From assembly GCA_964605705.1 (NCBI GenBank), contig CAZSDW010000003.1, positions 1-64,000 on the forward strand: 64,000 bases of DNA, read 5' to 3'. Position numbers and translations under genes: made by a program. Source of the stretch: CAZSDW01 sp964605705 (lineage in GTDB: Bacteria; Fidelibacterota; UBA2242). Each line of letters begins with the position of its first letter. Position 1 is the stretch's first letter. The notes below the pieces were generated by a model, which saw only the letters and a list, made by a program, of their open reading frames with translations, was not told the origin of the DNA and searched no databases. Below, one piece after another: positions 35,879 through 44,636 of this stretch.

Positions 35879-36874
35879 TTAGCGATGAGATTTCCGGTAC
35901 TGATTTAAGAAACGTTCGGGATTATCTCTGGTTCCACGGATTTCCCGAAAAAGAGATATATAAATTTCTTGAATTTCGGGTGATTGCTTTTCTGCATCGG
36001 GATTTTGGATGAGTCCCTCAAGAACATGCCCCCATCCGTCATTCAACTCTCCGGTTTTTGTCTGGGCAGCGCCCAGTAGAATAAGACCGTATTGATAATC
36101 CAGGTCTCTGTATTTTGTCGCCTGGGAAATCAGGTTGAGTGTATAAATCCAATTATGCTGACGATAAGCATTCCAGGCAAGCAGCGCATAGAGTTCACCA
36201 TAATTTTGGATTTTTGTGGAATCTGGTTCAGCGCCCGCATTGCTTGCGACTGCCTTGATGAGGAATCGGCTGGACAAGTCAAGTAAATCCGGATCGCCAA
36301 ATGATAAAACGGTCTTTGATAATTGCCGAAGCTCATTGATATTTTGAAAATCTGATTGAAGGATAAAATTAGCAAATTGCCTGGAATATTTGTTTAGAAT
36401 ACTGTCGGCTGTGATACATTCATGTAAGTAAGGAAAGAGCATCAGGGCAGTTGCCACTGGAGTAGAATATATTTGTCGAAAGCTGGAATCCCGACTCAAT
36501 ATCTGATCCGGCAACACTGAGTCCGCAAGGATTTGAGAAAAGAGCTGTGAATACAACAGCTTTCTTATATCCGGATCTGATCTGAGATATAATTGATCAA
36601 TAATAAATTCAGTGACATCCATTTCGCTTTTCAACTCCATATACAATAACATGATTTGCCGAATAGCCGTAAAAGTACTGTCACTTTTGGGGTAAACATT
36701 GATAAAATTCCGGTAAGCCTCCAAACGAACGCCGGCAGAGTCAAGCGAACCGATTGCCCGGAATGCTTCGATCTCCTTTTTAGAAGAACAGGACAGAATT
36801 CCGGTAATGAGTATCACCAGGATAAAAGTTTTCCGGTATTTATCGCGAAATGCAGTATTTCCGAAAATAGACAT
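35879..36874 (-). CDS. Helical-repeat lipoprotein of unknown function
   Basis: A 331-residue protein with a hydrophobic segment (about 15-30) and a lipobox (GILSC, about Cys29), so probably a lipoprotein. The start used has a 14-residue hydrophilic lead. The mature part is all helical with TPR-like spacing (YGELYALLAWNAYRQHNW, then YRDLDYQYGLILLGAAQ). It lies between the UPF0316 gene (11 bases) and the lspA-like gene (18 bases) in the same operon. No family recognised. Confidence 0.7.
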   Translation of the reverse strand: MSIFGNTAFRDKYRKTFILVILITGILSCSSKKEIEAFRAIGSLDSAGVRLEAYRNFINVYPKSDSTFTAIRQIMLLYMELKSEMDVTEFIIDQLYLRSDPDIRKLLYSQLFSQILADSVLPDQILSRDSSFRQIYSTPVATALMLFPYLHECITADSILNKYSRQFANFILQSDFQNINELRQLSKTVLSFGDPDLLDLSSRFLIKAVASNAGAEPDSTKIQNYGELYALLAWNAYRQHNWIYTLNLISQATKYRDLDYQYGLILLGAAQTKTGELNDGWGHVLEGLIQNPDAEKQSPEIQEIYISLFREIRGTRDNPERFLNQYRKSHR

Positions 36875-36885
36875 TGGTCAATTTT

Positions 36886-37467
36886 CTACTTTTTTTTCAC
36901 TATTCGACGCCAGCCAAAGAAAGGAGCCCGGAGGGGCATAAATCCGGCATCAACTGAACGAATATCCTGAACTGAGATAAAAATTTCCGGATCCACTTCG
37001 CGGGCGAGTGCGATGACTTTTTTCACATCTTTGCGTGGAACGATGGTGAAAATGATATTTACGTCGCCTCTTCCGCCCGAAGCTCGCATGACAGTCGTGC
37101 CATAGCCCGAATCCCGAAGTGCCATCGGCAGAATATCCAGGGTGTTACGGGTGATAATTCGGACAGCTTGTTGTCCCAGGGCGATTTTTTCCTCAATACT
37201 GATCCCGATATAATTTCCAAGGGCAAAACCGGTACTGTATGCCAGGAAGCAGGCAATATTGGTCAGATGCTGAATTACCTGAGAGATCGCCAGAAGCCAG
37301 ATTGAAATTTCAATAAAGCCCAGAAATGCCGCGATAGCTTTTTGACCTTTGGAAAGGAGAATTATCCGGAAAGTTCCGATGGATACATCGCTGATTCTGG
37401 CAAGAAATATTAAGACAGGAATGATGATCCAGGGGTAGATCCAGGGATGATTTGTCAGAAAAGCCAT
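36886..37467 (-). CDS. UPF0316/DUF5698 membrane protein (YebE-like)
   Basis: A 193-residue protein with three N-terminal membrane segments (about 10-35, 43-62, 68-90) and a cytoplasmic DUF2179-type end (about 105-180, RIITRNTLDILPMALR, VNIIFTIVPRKDV). The motif ARISDVSIGTFRII near 23-36 is diagnostic of UPF0316. Function is unknown; the DUF2179 fold is thought to bind ligands. Third gene of the minus-strand operon, after the PLP enzyme gene. Confidence 0.9.
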   Translation of the reverse strand: MAFLTNHPWIYPWIIIPVLIFLARISDVSIGTFRIILLSKGQKAIAAFLGFIEISIWLLAISQVIQHLTNIACFLAYSTGFALGNYIGISIEEKIALGQQAVRIITRNTLDILPMALRDSGYGTTVMRASGGRGDVNIIFTIVPRKDVKKVIALAREVDPEIFISVQDIRSVDAGFMPLRAPFFGWRRIVKKK

Positions 37468-37487
37468 AAATCTGATTGCTTTCTAGA

Positions 37488-38462
37488 TTAGGCAAAAAGT
37501 TGAATGTTTCCACCGGTATGCAGAAAAACGACGGTTTCACCAGGACTGATTTTTCCGGAACGACAGTAGTCGATAAGTCCGCCGGCAGCCTTCCCGGTAT
37601 AAACATGATCCAGCAGGATGCCCTCATTTCTGGCGAATAATTCGATCGCTTCCTCGGCACTATCACTGATTTTTCCGTATCCTTCGCCAATATAGCTATC
37701 ATCAACGGTGATGAGTGATCCGGGTACCTGGATATTTAAAAATTCACCAGTTGACTGAGTCAGTTTTTTAACATTTTTTATTAACTGTTCCTGTGGGAGG
37801 TCCACACTCATGCCGATAATTTCACCCCGCCAGTCAGTAATTGCCTGACCTGCTACCAAACCGGCTTGGGTTCCCGCCGATGATGAGGCATGGATTACTT
37901 TATCAACGGTTAGTCCATGAATTTCAAAATCATCCAGCAGCTCGCCCCATCCCGCGATATATCCCAACACACCGATTGTCGTGGAACCGCCGGGTGGCAG
38001 ATAATAGACCCGCCTGCCGGAATATTCCAGCCTGTTTTTCAATTCAGCTGCGGCACTGATAAATTCATCGGTATCAAGGGTATCAAAATGATGAACCTTG
38101 GCACCGAACAGATGGTCTAACAGTAAATTGCCGGTTGCCTTTTTGGGTTCGGTACCTAAGAGTGCTAAATGTACCGACAGTCCGTATTTTGCTCCAACAG
38201 CACTCAGGATCCGACAAAAATTGGATTGATTGGCACCAACTCCGACAATTGTATCACAACCTTTCTCGATGGCATCGGCAATCAGGAATTCTAATTTCCG
38301 GGTCTTGTTGCCACCAAAGGCAAAACCGGTTAAATCATCCCGTTTGATGTAGATCCTGCAGCCGAACATTTCGGACAGGGAGTTCAATTGGTAAAAATGG
38401 GTTGGCAGCAGGGATATGTGTTCCCGATCCACCTCAGAAAGTAAGTCGTCGATAATTTTCAC
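37488..38462 (-). CDS. D-cysteine desulfhydrase/ACC deaminase-family PLP enzyme
   Basis: A 324-residue fold-type II PLP enzyme. Schiff-base Lys lies in GGNKTRKLEFL (about 50-60), SAGTQAG (about 193-199) is the phosphate loop and GGNIQLFA closes the chain. The family covers D-cysteine desulfhydrase (gives pyruvate, H2S and ammonia) and aminocyclopropane-carboxylate deaminase. Desulfhydrase is the commoner activity in bacteria; substrate residues were not resolved. Second gene of the operon after the CYTH gene (28-base gap). Confidence 0.9.
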   Translation of the reverse strand: MKIIDDLLSEVDREHISLLPTHFYQLNSLSEMFGCRIYIKRDDLTGFAFGGNKTRKLEFLIADAIEKGCDTIVGVGANQSNFCRILSAVGAKYGLSVHLALLGTEPKKATGNLLLDHLFGAKVHHFDTLDTDEFISAAAELKNRLEYSGRRVYYLPPGGSTTIGVLGYIAGWGELLDDFEIHGLTVDKVIHASSSAGTQAGLVAGQAITDWRGEIIGMSVDLPQEQLIKNVKKLTQSTGEFLNIQVPGSLITVDDSYIGEGYGKISDSAEEAIELFARNEGILLDHVYTGKAAGGLIDYCRSGKISPGETVVFLHTGGNIQLFA

Positions 38463-38490
38463 GTTTGCCCCAATAATTTACGTCCAAAAA

Positions 38491-39018
38491 TTACACCTTT
38501 GATTTCATTTTTAAAAGCATATCCGAGTAGGATTCCCGAATTAAATTGTCCTCCGGAATATTCAATTTCGTCATCAGTGACTGACATTGAGTGTACAATT
38601 CAGCTTCCGTAAATTGACCATCTTGATCGATGGCTTCAATTTCGATAAATGTCCCCAGTAGATGGACATTATCGAGATGAATCTTAACGTTATTGATAAA
38701 ATAGATTTCCCGTTGTTTATCAACGCTGATCAGCGGTTCCAATGCGGCTGCAAGCAGATCATTGAGGATTTCGGGTTGTTCAGTGCGATATAATTTAATC
38801 TGTGAAATTTTGGGTCCTTTTTGATTTGGTCGCCGATAAAAGATCAGCGATTTCTCAATAGTTCCCCAACGCAGCTTCAATCTGCCCCGCCGAGTTTTAA
38901 AATAGTGATCGATCTGGTGATCCAGCCCAATATAATTGGCATTCAGTCCGGTAATTATCTTACGAGCTGCTGAGAGGTCAGGACAACTTGCTTTAATTTC
39001 GACGTTAGTGATTGACAT
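38491..39018 (-). CDS. CYTH-domain protein (class IV adenylate cyclase / triphosphatase family)
   Basis: A 175-residue single-domain CYTH protein. The N-terminal strand NVEIKAS is the family's acidic/basic motif, and paired strands follow with conserved charges (GRLKLRWG, KSLIFYRRPN, FIEIEAIDQDG). CYTH proteins bind triphosphates in a tunnel and act as cyclases, thiamine triphosphatases or polyphosphatases. Nothing here decides between them. It is first in the five-gene minus-strand operon and is divergent from the TPR gene at 39137. Confidence 0.85.
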   Translation of the reverse strand: MSITNVEIKASCPDLSAARKIITGLNANYIGLDHQIDHYFKTRRGRLKLRWGTIEKSLIFYRRPNQKGPKISQIKLYRTEQPEILNDLLAAALEPLISVDKQREIYFINNVKIHLDNVHLLGTFIEIEAIDQDGQFTEAELYTQCQSLMTKLNIPEDNLIRESYSDMLLKMKSKV

Positions 39019-39136
39019 AATATCTATAATCTAAAAATAATTCTGATACAACCCAGACCATGCTCAAATTTTTTATTTACTGAACGGACGCTGAAATTTC
39101 TTGAAATATCAACTGAAAATAGGCATATTCCTGACG

Positions 39137-40420
39137 ATGAAACTGAAATGTGTTTATATCATTATTTTGATATTCACGGTTTATTCCGGCGTAGTGGCAG
39201 CTATTCCGGAAGGTTTAAAATTTAAAAATATCCGTGAGCATGTTCCTGAAAACTACCAGATTTCTTTTCGTAAAGCCAGCGGTTATCTGAAAAAGGACCA
39301 GTATTACCAGGCACGTAAAATATACAGTGATCTGATCGGGCAATATCAAAATTTTTATCTTTTCTGGGGTTATGCCCACTCTGAATGGAAAATCGGGAAT
39401 TATAACAGCGCCAGGGCGCTCTACTTTAAAGCCTATGAAAAAAATGATTCATCCTATTCATTTTTAAAGGATTACGCCGATTTTCTGGATCAGATTGAAA
39501 CAGACTGGGTGGTTGTAGAGCGGTTAGCCAGGTCCTTGTATGCGGTGCGACCGGATGAAAGCACCCTTCTTTTTGTCACGGGCAAAGTCAGGGATGGTGT
39601 TGATGAAGAAGAGGCGAGCCGATTTTTCAGAGAAATGCGAAAGCTCTATCCCGGGAACTCGAATATTGTCGTGTTTTACGCAATCTTACTAAGCAAGATG
39701 GGCAATAATGAGGGATCGGTCAGCAATGCCCGGTTAGCCGTCGAGAGTACCGATAGCCCTTTTCAATTGCAGATGATTGAGCGAATTTTTGCCAACAACG
39801 GGCATTTTCTGGAAGCAGCCCGGGTTTGTGAAAAATTGAGCAGCATTGCGAAAAAATCCGCCTATACCTATGATGCCTGGGCACACCTGGAGTTTAAGCA
39901 GGGACATTATGAAAATGCAGCATTCTATTATAAAAAAGCCTTAAGCAGCGAGTATCGTATTTCGACCTTGATCACCCTGGCACAACTATATCATTTTTAT
40001 CTGAATGATCCCGGGCAGGCAAGCTATTACAGCAAAGCTGCCCTTCAGGTTGACCGTTCTGCAGTCGATGCCTATTTCATCCTTGCGGAAGTTAATCGCC
40101 AAGCCGGTAAACTGGATAAAGCAGTTCAATATTCATTAAAACAGCTGGAACTTCTACCGGACCACCCGCATCCTTTGTACTATCACAGCAAATTGCTTTT
40201 TGAGATGAAGCGCTATCACGATGCGATTCCATATCTGGAAAAAGCCGTTGCGATCAGCCCGGAGGTGCACCGTTATCGCTTACTTCTGGCAAAATGTTAT
40301 GCCGGTGCCGGTCTGGTGGATAAGGCTGAGGAAATATATCAGAATTTTATAAATGAACCGCTGAAGGATTTATGGACAGAAGAAGAGATGTTGCGAGAAG
40401 AGCCGCCGGAGCCCAAATAA
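39137..40420 (+). CDS. Secreted TPR-repeat protein
   Basis: A 427-residue periplasmic or surface TPR protein. The ATG at 39137 gives a clean signal peptide (about 1-21, ending VVAA); an in-frame TTG at 39101 would add 12 residues. TPR units run nearly through the chain, clearest at about 245-290 (YDAWAHLEFKQGHYENAAFYY), 300-370 and 375-400. Its last 49 bases overlap the next gene, which encodes a glycoside-hydrolase-like lipoprotein, so the two are coupled. Function unknown; TPRs suggest a scaffold. Confidence 0.8.
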   Translation: MKLKCVYIIILIFTVYSGVVAAIPEGLKFKNIREHVPENYQISFRKASGYLKKDQYYQARKIYSDLIGQYQNFYLFWGYAHSEWKIGNYNSARALYFKAYEKNDSSYSFLKDYADFLDQIETDWVVVERLARSLYAVRPDESTLLFVTGKVRDGVDEEEASRFFREMRKLYPGNSNIVVFYAILLSKMGNNEGSVSNARLAVESTDSPFQLQMIERIFANNGHFLEAARVCEKLSSIAKKSAYTYDAWAHLEFKQGHYENAAFYYKKALSSEYRISTLITLAQLYHFYLNDPGQASYYSKAALQVDRSAVDAYFILAEVNRQAGKLDKAVQYSLKQLELLPDHPHPLYYHSKLLFEMKRYHDAIPYLEKAVAISPEVHRYRLLLAKCYAGAGLVDKAEEIYQNFINEPLKDLWTEEEMLREEPPEPK

Positions 40421-41994
40421 TTGCTTTTATATTATTGATTATCCTGACTGCGCTCTTTTTCCTTCAATGTAGCTCATATGTTCCGAAACGCCGGTTGCCG
40501 GAGCCTATTATTCGGGATAATCCGGAATTTATTGATGTTTACTGGGAAGCCTGGCGACTGATCCAGCATTCCCGGGAACGGGGGAATCGGCATAATGGAT
40601 TTCCAAAGAGATACCTGAATCCTACCGGCAACGATGTCATTGATCAATGGTCCACGCTCTCCATGGCGCTTTTCACGATTCCCGGTTCACAGGTCTATCC
40701 GGTAATGCCAACCCTGGATCTTTTTTATGAAAAGCAGCGATCCGATGGTTTTATTGCCAGGGCGTATATCGGTAATTCTGGAGACGCGCTGCACCTGCCA
40801 ACGCAGCAGGACCCCATGATTCATCCCCCGTTGTATTCATGGGTTGAGTTAAAATATTTTCAATGGACAGCTGATACACTTAGACTGAAGCGAGTGTTTC
40901 CGGTTTTGGAAAAGTATTTCAACTGGATCGATGCTTACTGCCGGGGCAAATATGAAACCGGGAATCTGTATTATAATACGCCCATCGGTTCAGGGATGAT
41001 GAATCTGCCGCGTGGCAATATCGAGTTCGGTGGCTGGTCGGATCTGTCGGCGCAGATGGCAATGTTTGCCGATCAATTAAGTCAAATCGCCTTGATTACC
41101 GGGAATAATGTCAAATGCCAGCACTATACAAAAAGGTACAATGAAATAAGTGCCGCTATACAGGCTGAATTATGGAATTCTGATTCGACATTTTACTTTG
41201 ATGTTAACCGGGAGGGAAAGCAGTCAAAAACGTTTACCATTGCCGGCTTTTGGTCATTACTGGCAAAAATTCCGGATGCCAAGAATGCCCGGAAATTGAT
41301 CAGTCATTTAAAGGATTCCAGTGATTTTAGACTGCGGCACATGTTTCCCAGTGTATCGATCCGGGAACTGGAATATGATCCAAAAGGATTTTTCTGGCGG
41401 GGGGGCGTTTGGGGAATTACAAACTATATGGTGGTTCAGGGATTATTAAAATACGGAGAGCTCGACTTTGCACAGAAAGCGGCATTGAATCACCTGGAAA
41501 ATATCAGCAAAGTTTATCATGAATTTGGGATCGAACAGGATCCTGATCTGCCGCAGGACACGCAGAAAAATAACCATTGTATCTGGGAACTCTATGCTCC
41601 CGAGGAAGATGAACCGGGCACTCGCTGGGATGCGGTTAAATACGGAGCACCCAACGAAATAGCCTTTTCAGGTCACGGACCGATTTTATTTTTGATTCAG
41701 AATATACTGGGGTTTGATGCGGATGCGCCCAACGATGCCTTGAACTGGCATATTACGCGACGTGATCAGCACGGAATCCAGCGATTGTCATTCGGTGATA
41801 ATTGCGTTTCAGTCTGGTCAGAAAAGCGGGATCCTGGTTCTGAATTACTTTCGATATATGGCAATACAAATTCGGATGTACTGATCAACTTTTTTGTACA
41901 ATCTGATACCTTCTCGGTCGATTTCGATCCGGGACCGATTGAAGTTAGTTTTATTCCGGAGGATTATATCACAAGAGGCAGGTTTAGTCGTTGA
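40372..41994 (+). CDS. Glycoside-hydrolase-like (alpha/alpha toroid) lipoprotein
   Basis: A 540-residue protein starting inside the end of the TPR gene. A basic leader and hydrophobic segment (about 16-33) end in a lipobox (LFFLQC). The mature part has the (alpha/alpha)6 layout of GH63/GH37/GH15-type enzymes: NDVIDQWST, GGWSDLSAQMAMFAD and FWRGGVWGITNYMVVQGL. The WRGGVWG segment resembles trehalase/glucosidase-type catalytic regions, but acid and base residues were not assigned. Sugar substrate unknown. It ends 11 bases into the convergent MltB-like gene. Confidence 0.75.
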   Translation: MDRRRDVARRAAGAQIIAFILLIILTALFFLQCSSYVPKRRLPEPIIRDNPEFIDVYWEAWRLIQHSRERGNRHNGFPKRYLNPTGNDVIDQWSTLSMALFTIPGSQVYPVMPTLDLFYEKQRSDGFIARAYIGNSGDALHLPTQQDPMIHPPLYSWVELKYFQWTADTLRLKRVFPVLEKYFNWIDAYCRGKYETGNLYYNTPIGSGMMNLPRGNIEFGGWSDLSAQMAMFADQLSQIALITGNNVKCQHYTKRYNEISAAIQAELWNSDSTFYFDVNREGKQSKTFTIAGFWSLLAKIPDAKNARKLISHLKDSSDFRLRHMFPSVSIRELEYDPKGFFWRGGVWGITNYMVVQGLLKYGELDFAQKAALNHLENISKVYHEFGIEQDPDLPQDTQKNNHCIWELYAPEEDEPGTRWDAVKYGAPNEIAFSGHGPILFLIQNILGFDADAPNDALNWHITRRDQHGIQRLSFGDNCVSVWSEKRDPGSELLSIYGNTNSDVLINFFVQSDTFSVDFDPGPIEVSFIPEDYITRGRFSR

Positions 41995-42916
41995 AGACCA
42001 TATCCTGTCGGATAGAATTCGCGGTTTTCAATACATTTGCGACATAGGAATGGCTGTTGTTATAACGCAGTAACGCCCGTTGCTGCCGGTGACCGTCATT
42101 GCTCCAGCCCTTTTTACTCAGGAAATTCCCCACACTCATGATTGCGTCAGGATAGCTGTACAGATCAATTTTTCCATCATGGTCGCCATCAATGCCATAG
42201 CGCATAACATTGGAAGGCATAAACTGAGGAAAGCCAAATGCGCCGGCATAGGAACCCGGCAGTTCCAGAATATCAATATGACTTTCGATACTCAGCATAA
42301 GCAAACTGGCAAATTCCGGTCTCGCCCAGGCAGCTTTCCGGAATGCCTGCTCCTGATATAGCTCGATCAGATCCTGGCGTTTATCATAATCAAGATAGTG
42401 ATAAGTTTCATTGACATAATTTTCAATTTTATCGAGAGATTGGGGACTGTCTGCCAGTGCCAGAGAACTTAGAATATTAAAAACGGAATACTTTCCGACA
42501 ATTTTTCCCAGTTTGGTTTCGACGTATAAAATTGCCACAATTGCTTCGGACTCAACACTGAATTCTTCTTCGGCACGCAGGAGTTGATCTTTATATTTTG
42601 CAACGAAATCATCGATTTCATAGCTCTCGCCTGCGGTATGGAAAAAGACGCTGCTGTAGTTGTCCATTGTCGGGGGCTGGTAAAGATTGACGGCGATGTT
42701 ATCATAGTACTCGACCCGGGGATCTTGGAAAAGGTACTCCAAAGATCGGATGGGTATATTTTCAGCTTCCAGATAGCTGAAAAGCGGTTCATATTGATGA
42801 AGTGACCGGAAATCGTTGTTCAACTGGCTGGAACGAACGGAATTATCCCCGATCCCGGGGATTATCAAAATCCCGATGATGAATCCAATCACTGTATATT
42901 TTTTTAATTTATTCAT
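41984..42916 (-). CDS. MltB-type lytic murein transglycosylase
   Basis: A 310-residue exported enzyme that cleaves peptidoglycan and leaves 1,6-anhydro ends. A signal-like N terminus (about 8-24) precedes the SLT/GH103-like domain (from about 110). The catalytic Glu lies in VETKLGK, followed by YAGAFGFPQFMPS and a Ca-loop-like DGDHDGKIDLYSYPDAI stretch. The short C-terminal part has no peptidoglycan-binding repeat. Convergent with the upstream hydrolase gene, overlapping by 11 bases. A role in wall turnover or in opening gaps for envelope machines is likely. Confidence 0.9.
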   Translation of the reverse strand: MNKLKKYTVIGFIIGILIIPGIGDNSVRSSQLNNDFRSLHQYEPLFSYLEAENIPIRSLEYLFQDPRVEYYDNIAVNLYQPPTMDNYSSVFFHTAGESYEIDDFVAKYKDQLLRAEEEFSVESEAIVAILYVETKLGKIVGKYSVFNILSSLALADSPQSLDKIENYVNETYHYLDYDKRQDLIELYQEQAFRKAAWARPEFASLLMLSIESHIDILELPGSYAGAFGFPQFMPSNVMRYGIDGDHDGKIDLYSYPDAIMSVGNFLSKKGWSNDGHRQQRALLRYNNSHSYVANVLKTANSIRQDMVFND

Positions 42917-43032
42917 ATTACTTTTTTCAAAACTTTCTAATTAACGCTGCTATTTTAAGATTTAATTTTTTGATTAGAGGTGAAATGAATCACAATGTTA
43001 CAAAGTGGGCGCTACATTACAACAATTTGTGA

Positions 43033-43038
43033 TATAAT
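43033..43038 (+). promoter_or_regulatory. Candidate -10 element before the amidohydrolase gene
   Basis: TATAAT in the 224-base gap between divergent genes; no good -35 was found at 16-18 bases. An ATCACAA/TTGTGAT inverted pair about 33 bases apart also lies here and could bind a regulator. Confidence 0.3.
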
Positions 43039-43140
43039 GCAACATTAAAATTCAACAATAATAGGTTTGTTTTTATGGGTAGTCCTTTTATATTTTTCCT
43101 GTAAATAATTGTTTGTTGAAAATTAAAAACGGGGCTTGTC

Positions 43141-44361
43141 TTGTATTCAGATTCACAAGTAAATAAAATAAGGGCTTATCGGGCACAGTGGATTTTACCG
43201 ATATCTTCACCGCCCATAGAAAACGGTTTGATTATCATTAATGACGATCAGATTCAAGCGGTCGGTACCTACGAAGGTTTAAGGGAGCAGCTGGCATCAG
43301 CACCGATTGACCTGGGCGACGTGATTATTTTTCCCGGTTTCATTAATGTGCATACCCATCTGGAAGAGGGAAAGTTACCCGAGCCGGTCAATAACTTTTT
43401 ACAGTATCTCCGGCAGACAGAGATTCAGACCCGGAGTTTGAATATTGATCAGCGAAAGGAGATTATTCAAAAAAATATTGATAGCTGCCACGAGTTTGGA
43501 ACCGTTGCACTTGGCGATTTTGCATCCGACGAATTATCGGGGGATATATTACAGACCAGTGAGCTGTTAGCCCGAATATTCAATGAAATCAGAGGATTTA
43601 AAAATTATGAAGCTTCGACCATATTCAGGATTATTCAGAATCGAGTCGCAAAATTTCCATCGCTAAAGAAAATCACCAGCCACCTGGCGATGTCCTCAAT
43701 TTGGGAATTATCGCCGGATCTGCTCAAGGAAATCAGTATCAGTGAACGGCATATTGCCATTCATTTAGCCATGACTTCCGAAGAAAATGATTTTATGTCC
43801 CGGGGGAGAGGTGCCCTGAAACAATATCTTTTATCCAGGGATGATTTTGACTACACCTGGAAACCACCCCGGATGACACCAGTCCAGTACTTTTTCAGTA
43901 ACCGGTTTTACGCCCGTCATAATATTCTGGTTCATATAAATCAGATCAACGACAAGGATATTGAGATTATCAAAGAAACACCCGCTAAGGTCAACGTTTG
44001 TCTTTGCCCTCGCAGCGCTGAAACACTGAATTTAGGAACTCCGTCAGTGAAGCGCATTCTTGAAAAGGGTGTCAATATCTGCATGGGAACCGAAAGCGCT
44101 GCTCTTGTTGAGGATTTAGATATGCGCAAGGATATCATTGAATGTATCGACCAATCCGGTTTATCTCCTGAGATAGCGATTAAATTTGCGACCTTGAATG
44201 GCGCTTATGCAATAGGATTTCATAAAGAGGTTGGCAGTCTTGATCCGGGGAAATCTTCCCGCTGTCTGGTGATTGAAACACGGGGCGATGCCCGGAACGA
44301 TCCCTATTCTGCAATCGTAGATATTAGCACGCCAATCAGATGGTTAGCTGATTTCCAGTAG
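43141..44361 (+). CDS. Amidohydrolase-superfamily deaminase-like protein with Asp-to-Glu change
   Basis: A 406-residue metal hydrolase of the TrzN/AtzA-like group. Metal-binding HTH (H71, H73 in GFINVHTHLE), H208 (HLAMTSEE), H265 (ILVHINQ) and the CPRSAETLNLG stretch follow family order. The last ligand, Asp in GTDS, is Glu318 here (GTES). Some relatives are aminofutalosine or adenosine-type deaminases. The start is TTG 43141 (CGGGGC upstream), as no in-frame ATG gives a complete barrel. It stands alone. Substrate unknown; activity may be altered. Confidence 0.82.
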   Translation: MYSDSQVNKIRAYRAQWILPISSPPIENGLIIINDDQIQAVGTYEGLREQLASAPIDLGDVIIFPGFINVHTHLEEGKLPEPVNNFLQYLRQTEIQTRSLNIDQRKEIIQKNIDSCHEFGTVALGDFASDELSGDILQTSELLARIFNEIRGFKNYEASTIFRIIQNRVAKFPSLKKITSHLAMSSIWELSPDLLKEISISERHIAIHLAMTSEENDFMSRGRGALKQYLLSRDDFDYTWKPPRMTPVQYFFSNRFYARHNILVHINQINDKDIEIIKETPAKVNVCLCPRSAETLNLGTPSVKRILEKGVNICMGTESAALVEDLDMRKDIIECIDQSGLSPEIAIKFATLNGAYAIGFHKEVGSLDPGKSSRCLVIETRGDARNDPYSAIVDISTPIRWLADFQ

Positions 44362-44636
44362 AGATACCGGGTGATCTGAAAAAACCGAAATGCTTCGAAT
44401 AAATTTCATTTTATCAAAAATTGGTATTGATAATTAGTTAAATATTTCTTATTTAATAAGTGTGGTACATCGAAATTTTTTTGTTGCTTACCAGGAATTC
44501 ATTAGACCAAATATAAACAAAGTATGGATTTTTCAGGTCCATTTGTGTGTTAATAATTTATGACCGAGACAAACCATCTATCAATGACCGCAATAAATTT
44601 ACGGTGCTCATTGTCATTATTAATTGAGGAGAAGCC
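44362..44636. other. Intergenic stretch before the BaeRF gene
   Basis: A 275-base AT-rich gap with no supported gene, RNA or hairpin. A GAGGAG ribosome-binding site lies just before the 44637 ATG. Confidence 0.5.

Noticed and set aside
44362..44636. Sigma-54 promoter suggested by the presence of rpoN
   Set aside because: A GG and GC pair is present but spaced 20 bases apart instead of 10.
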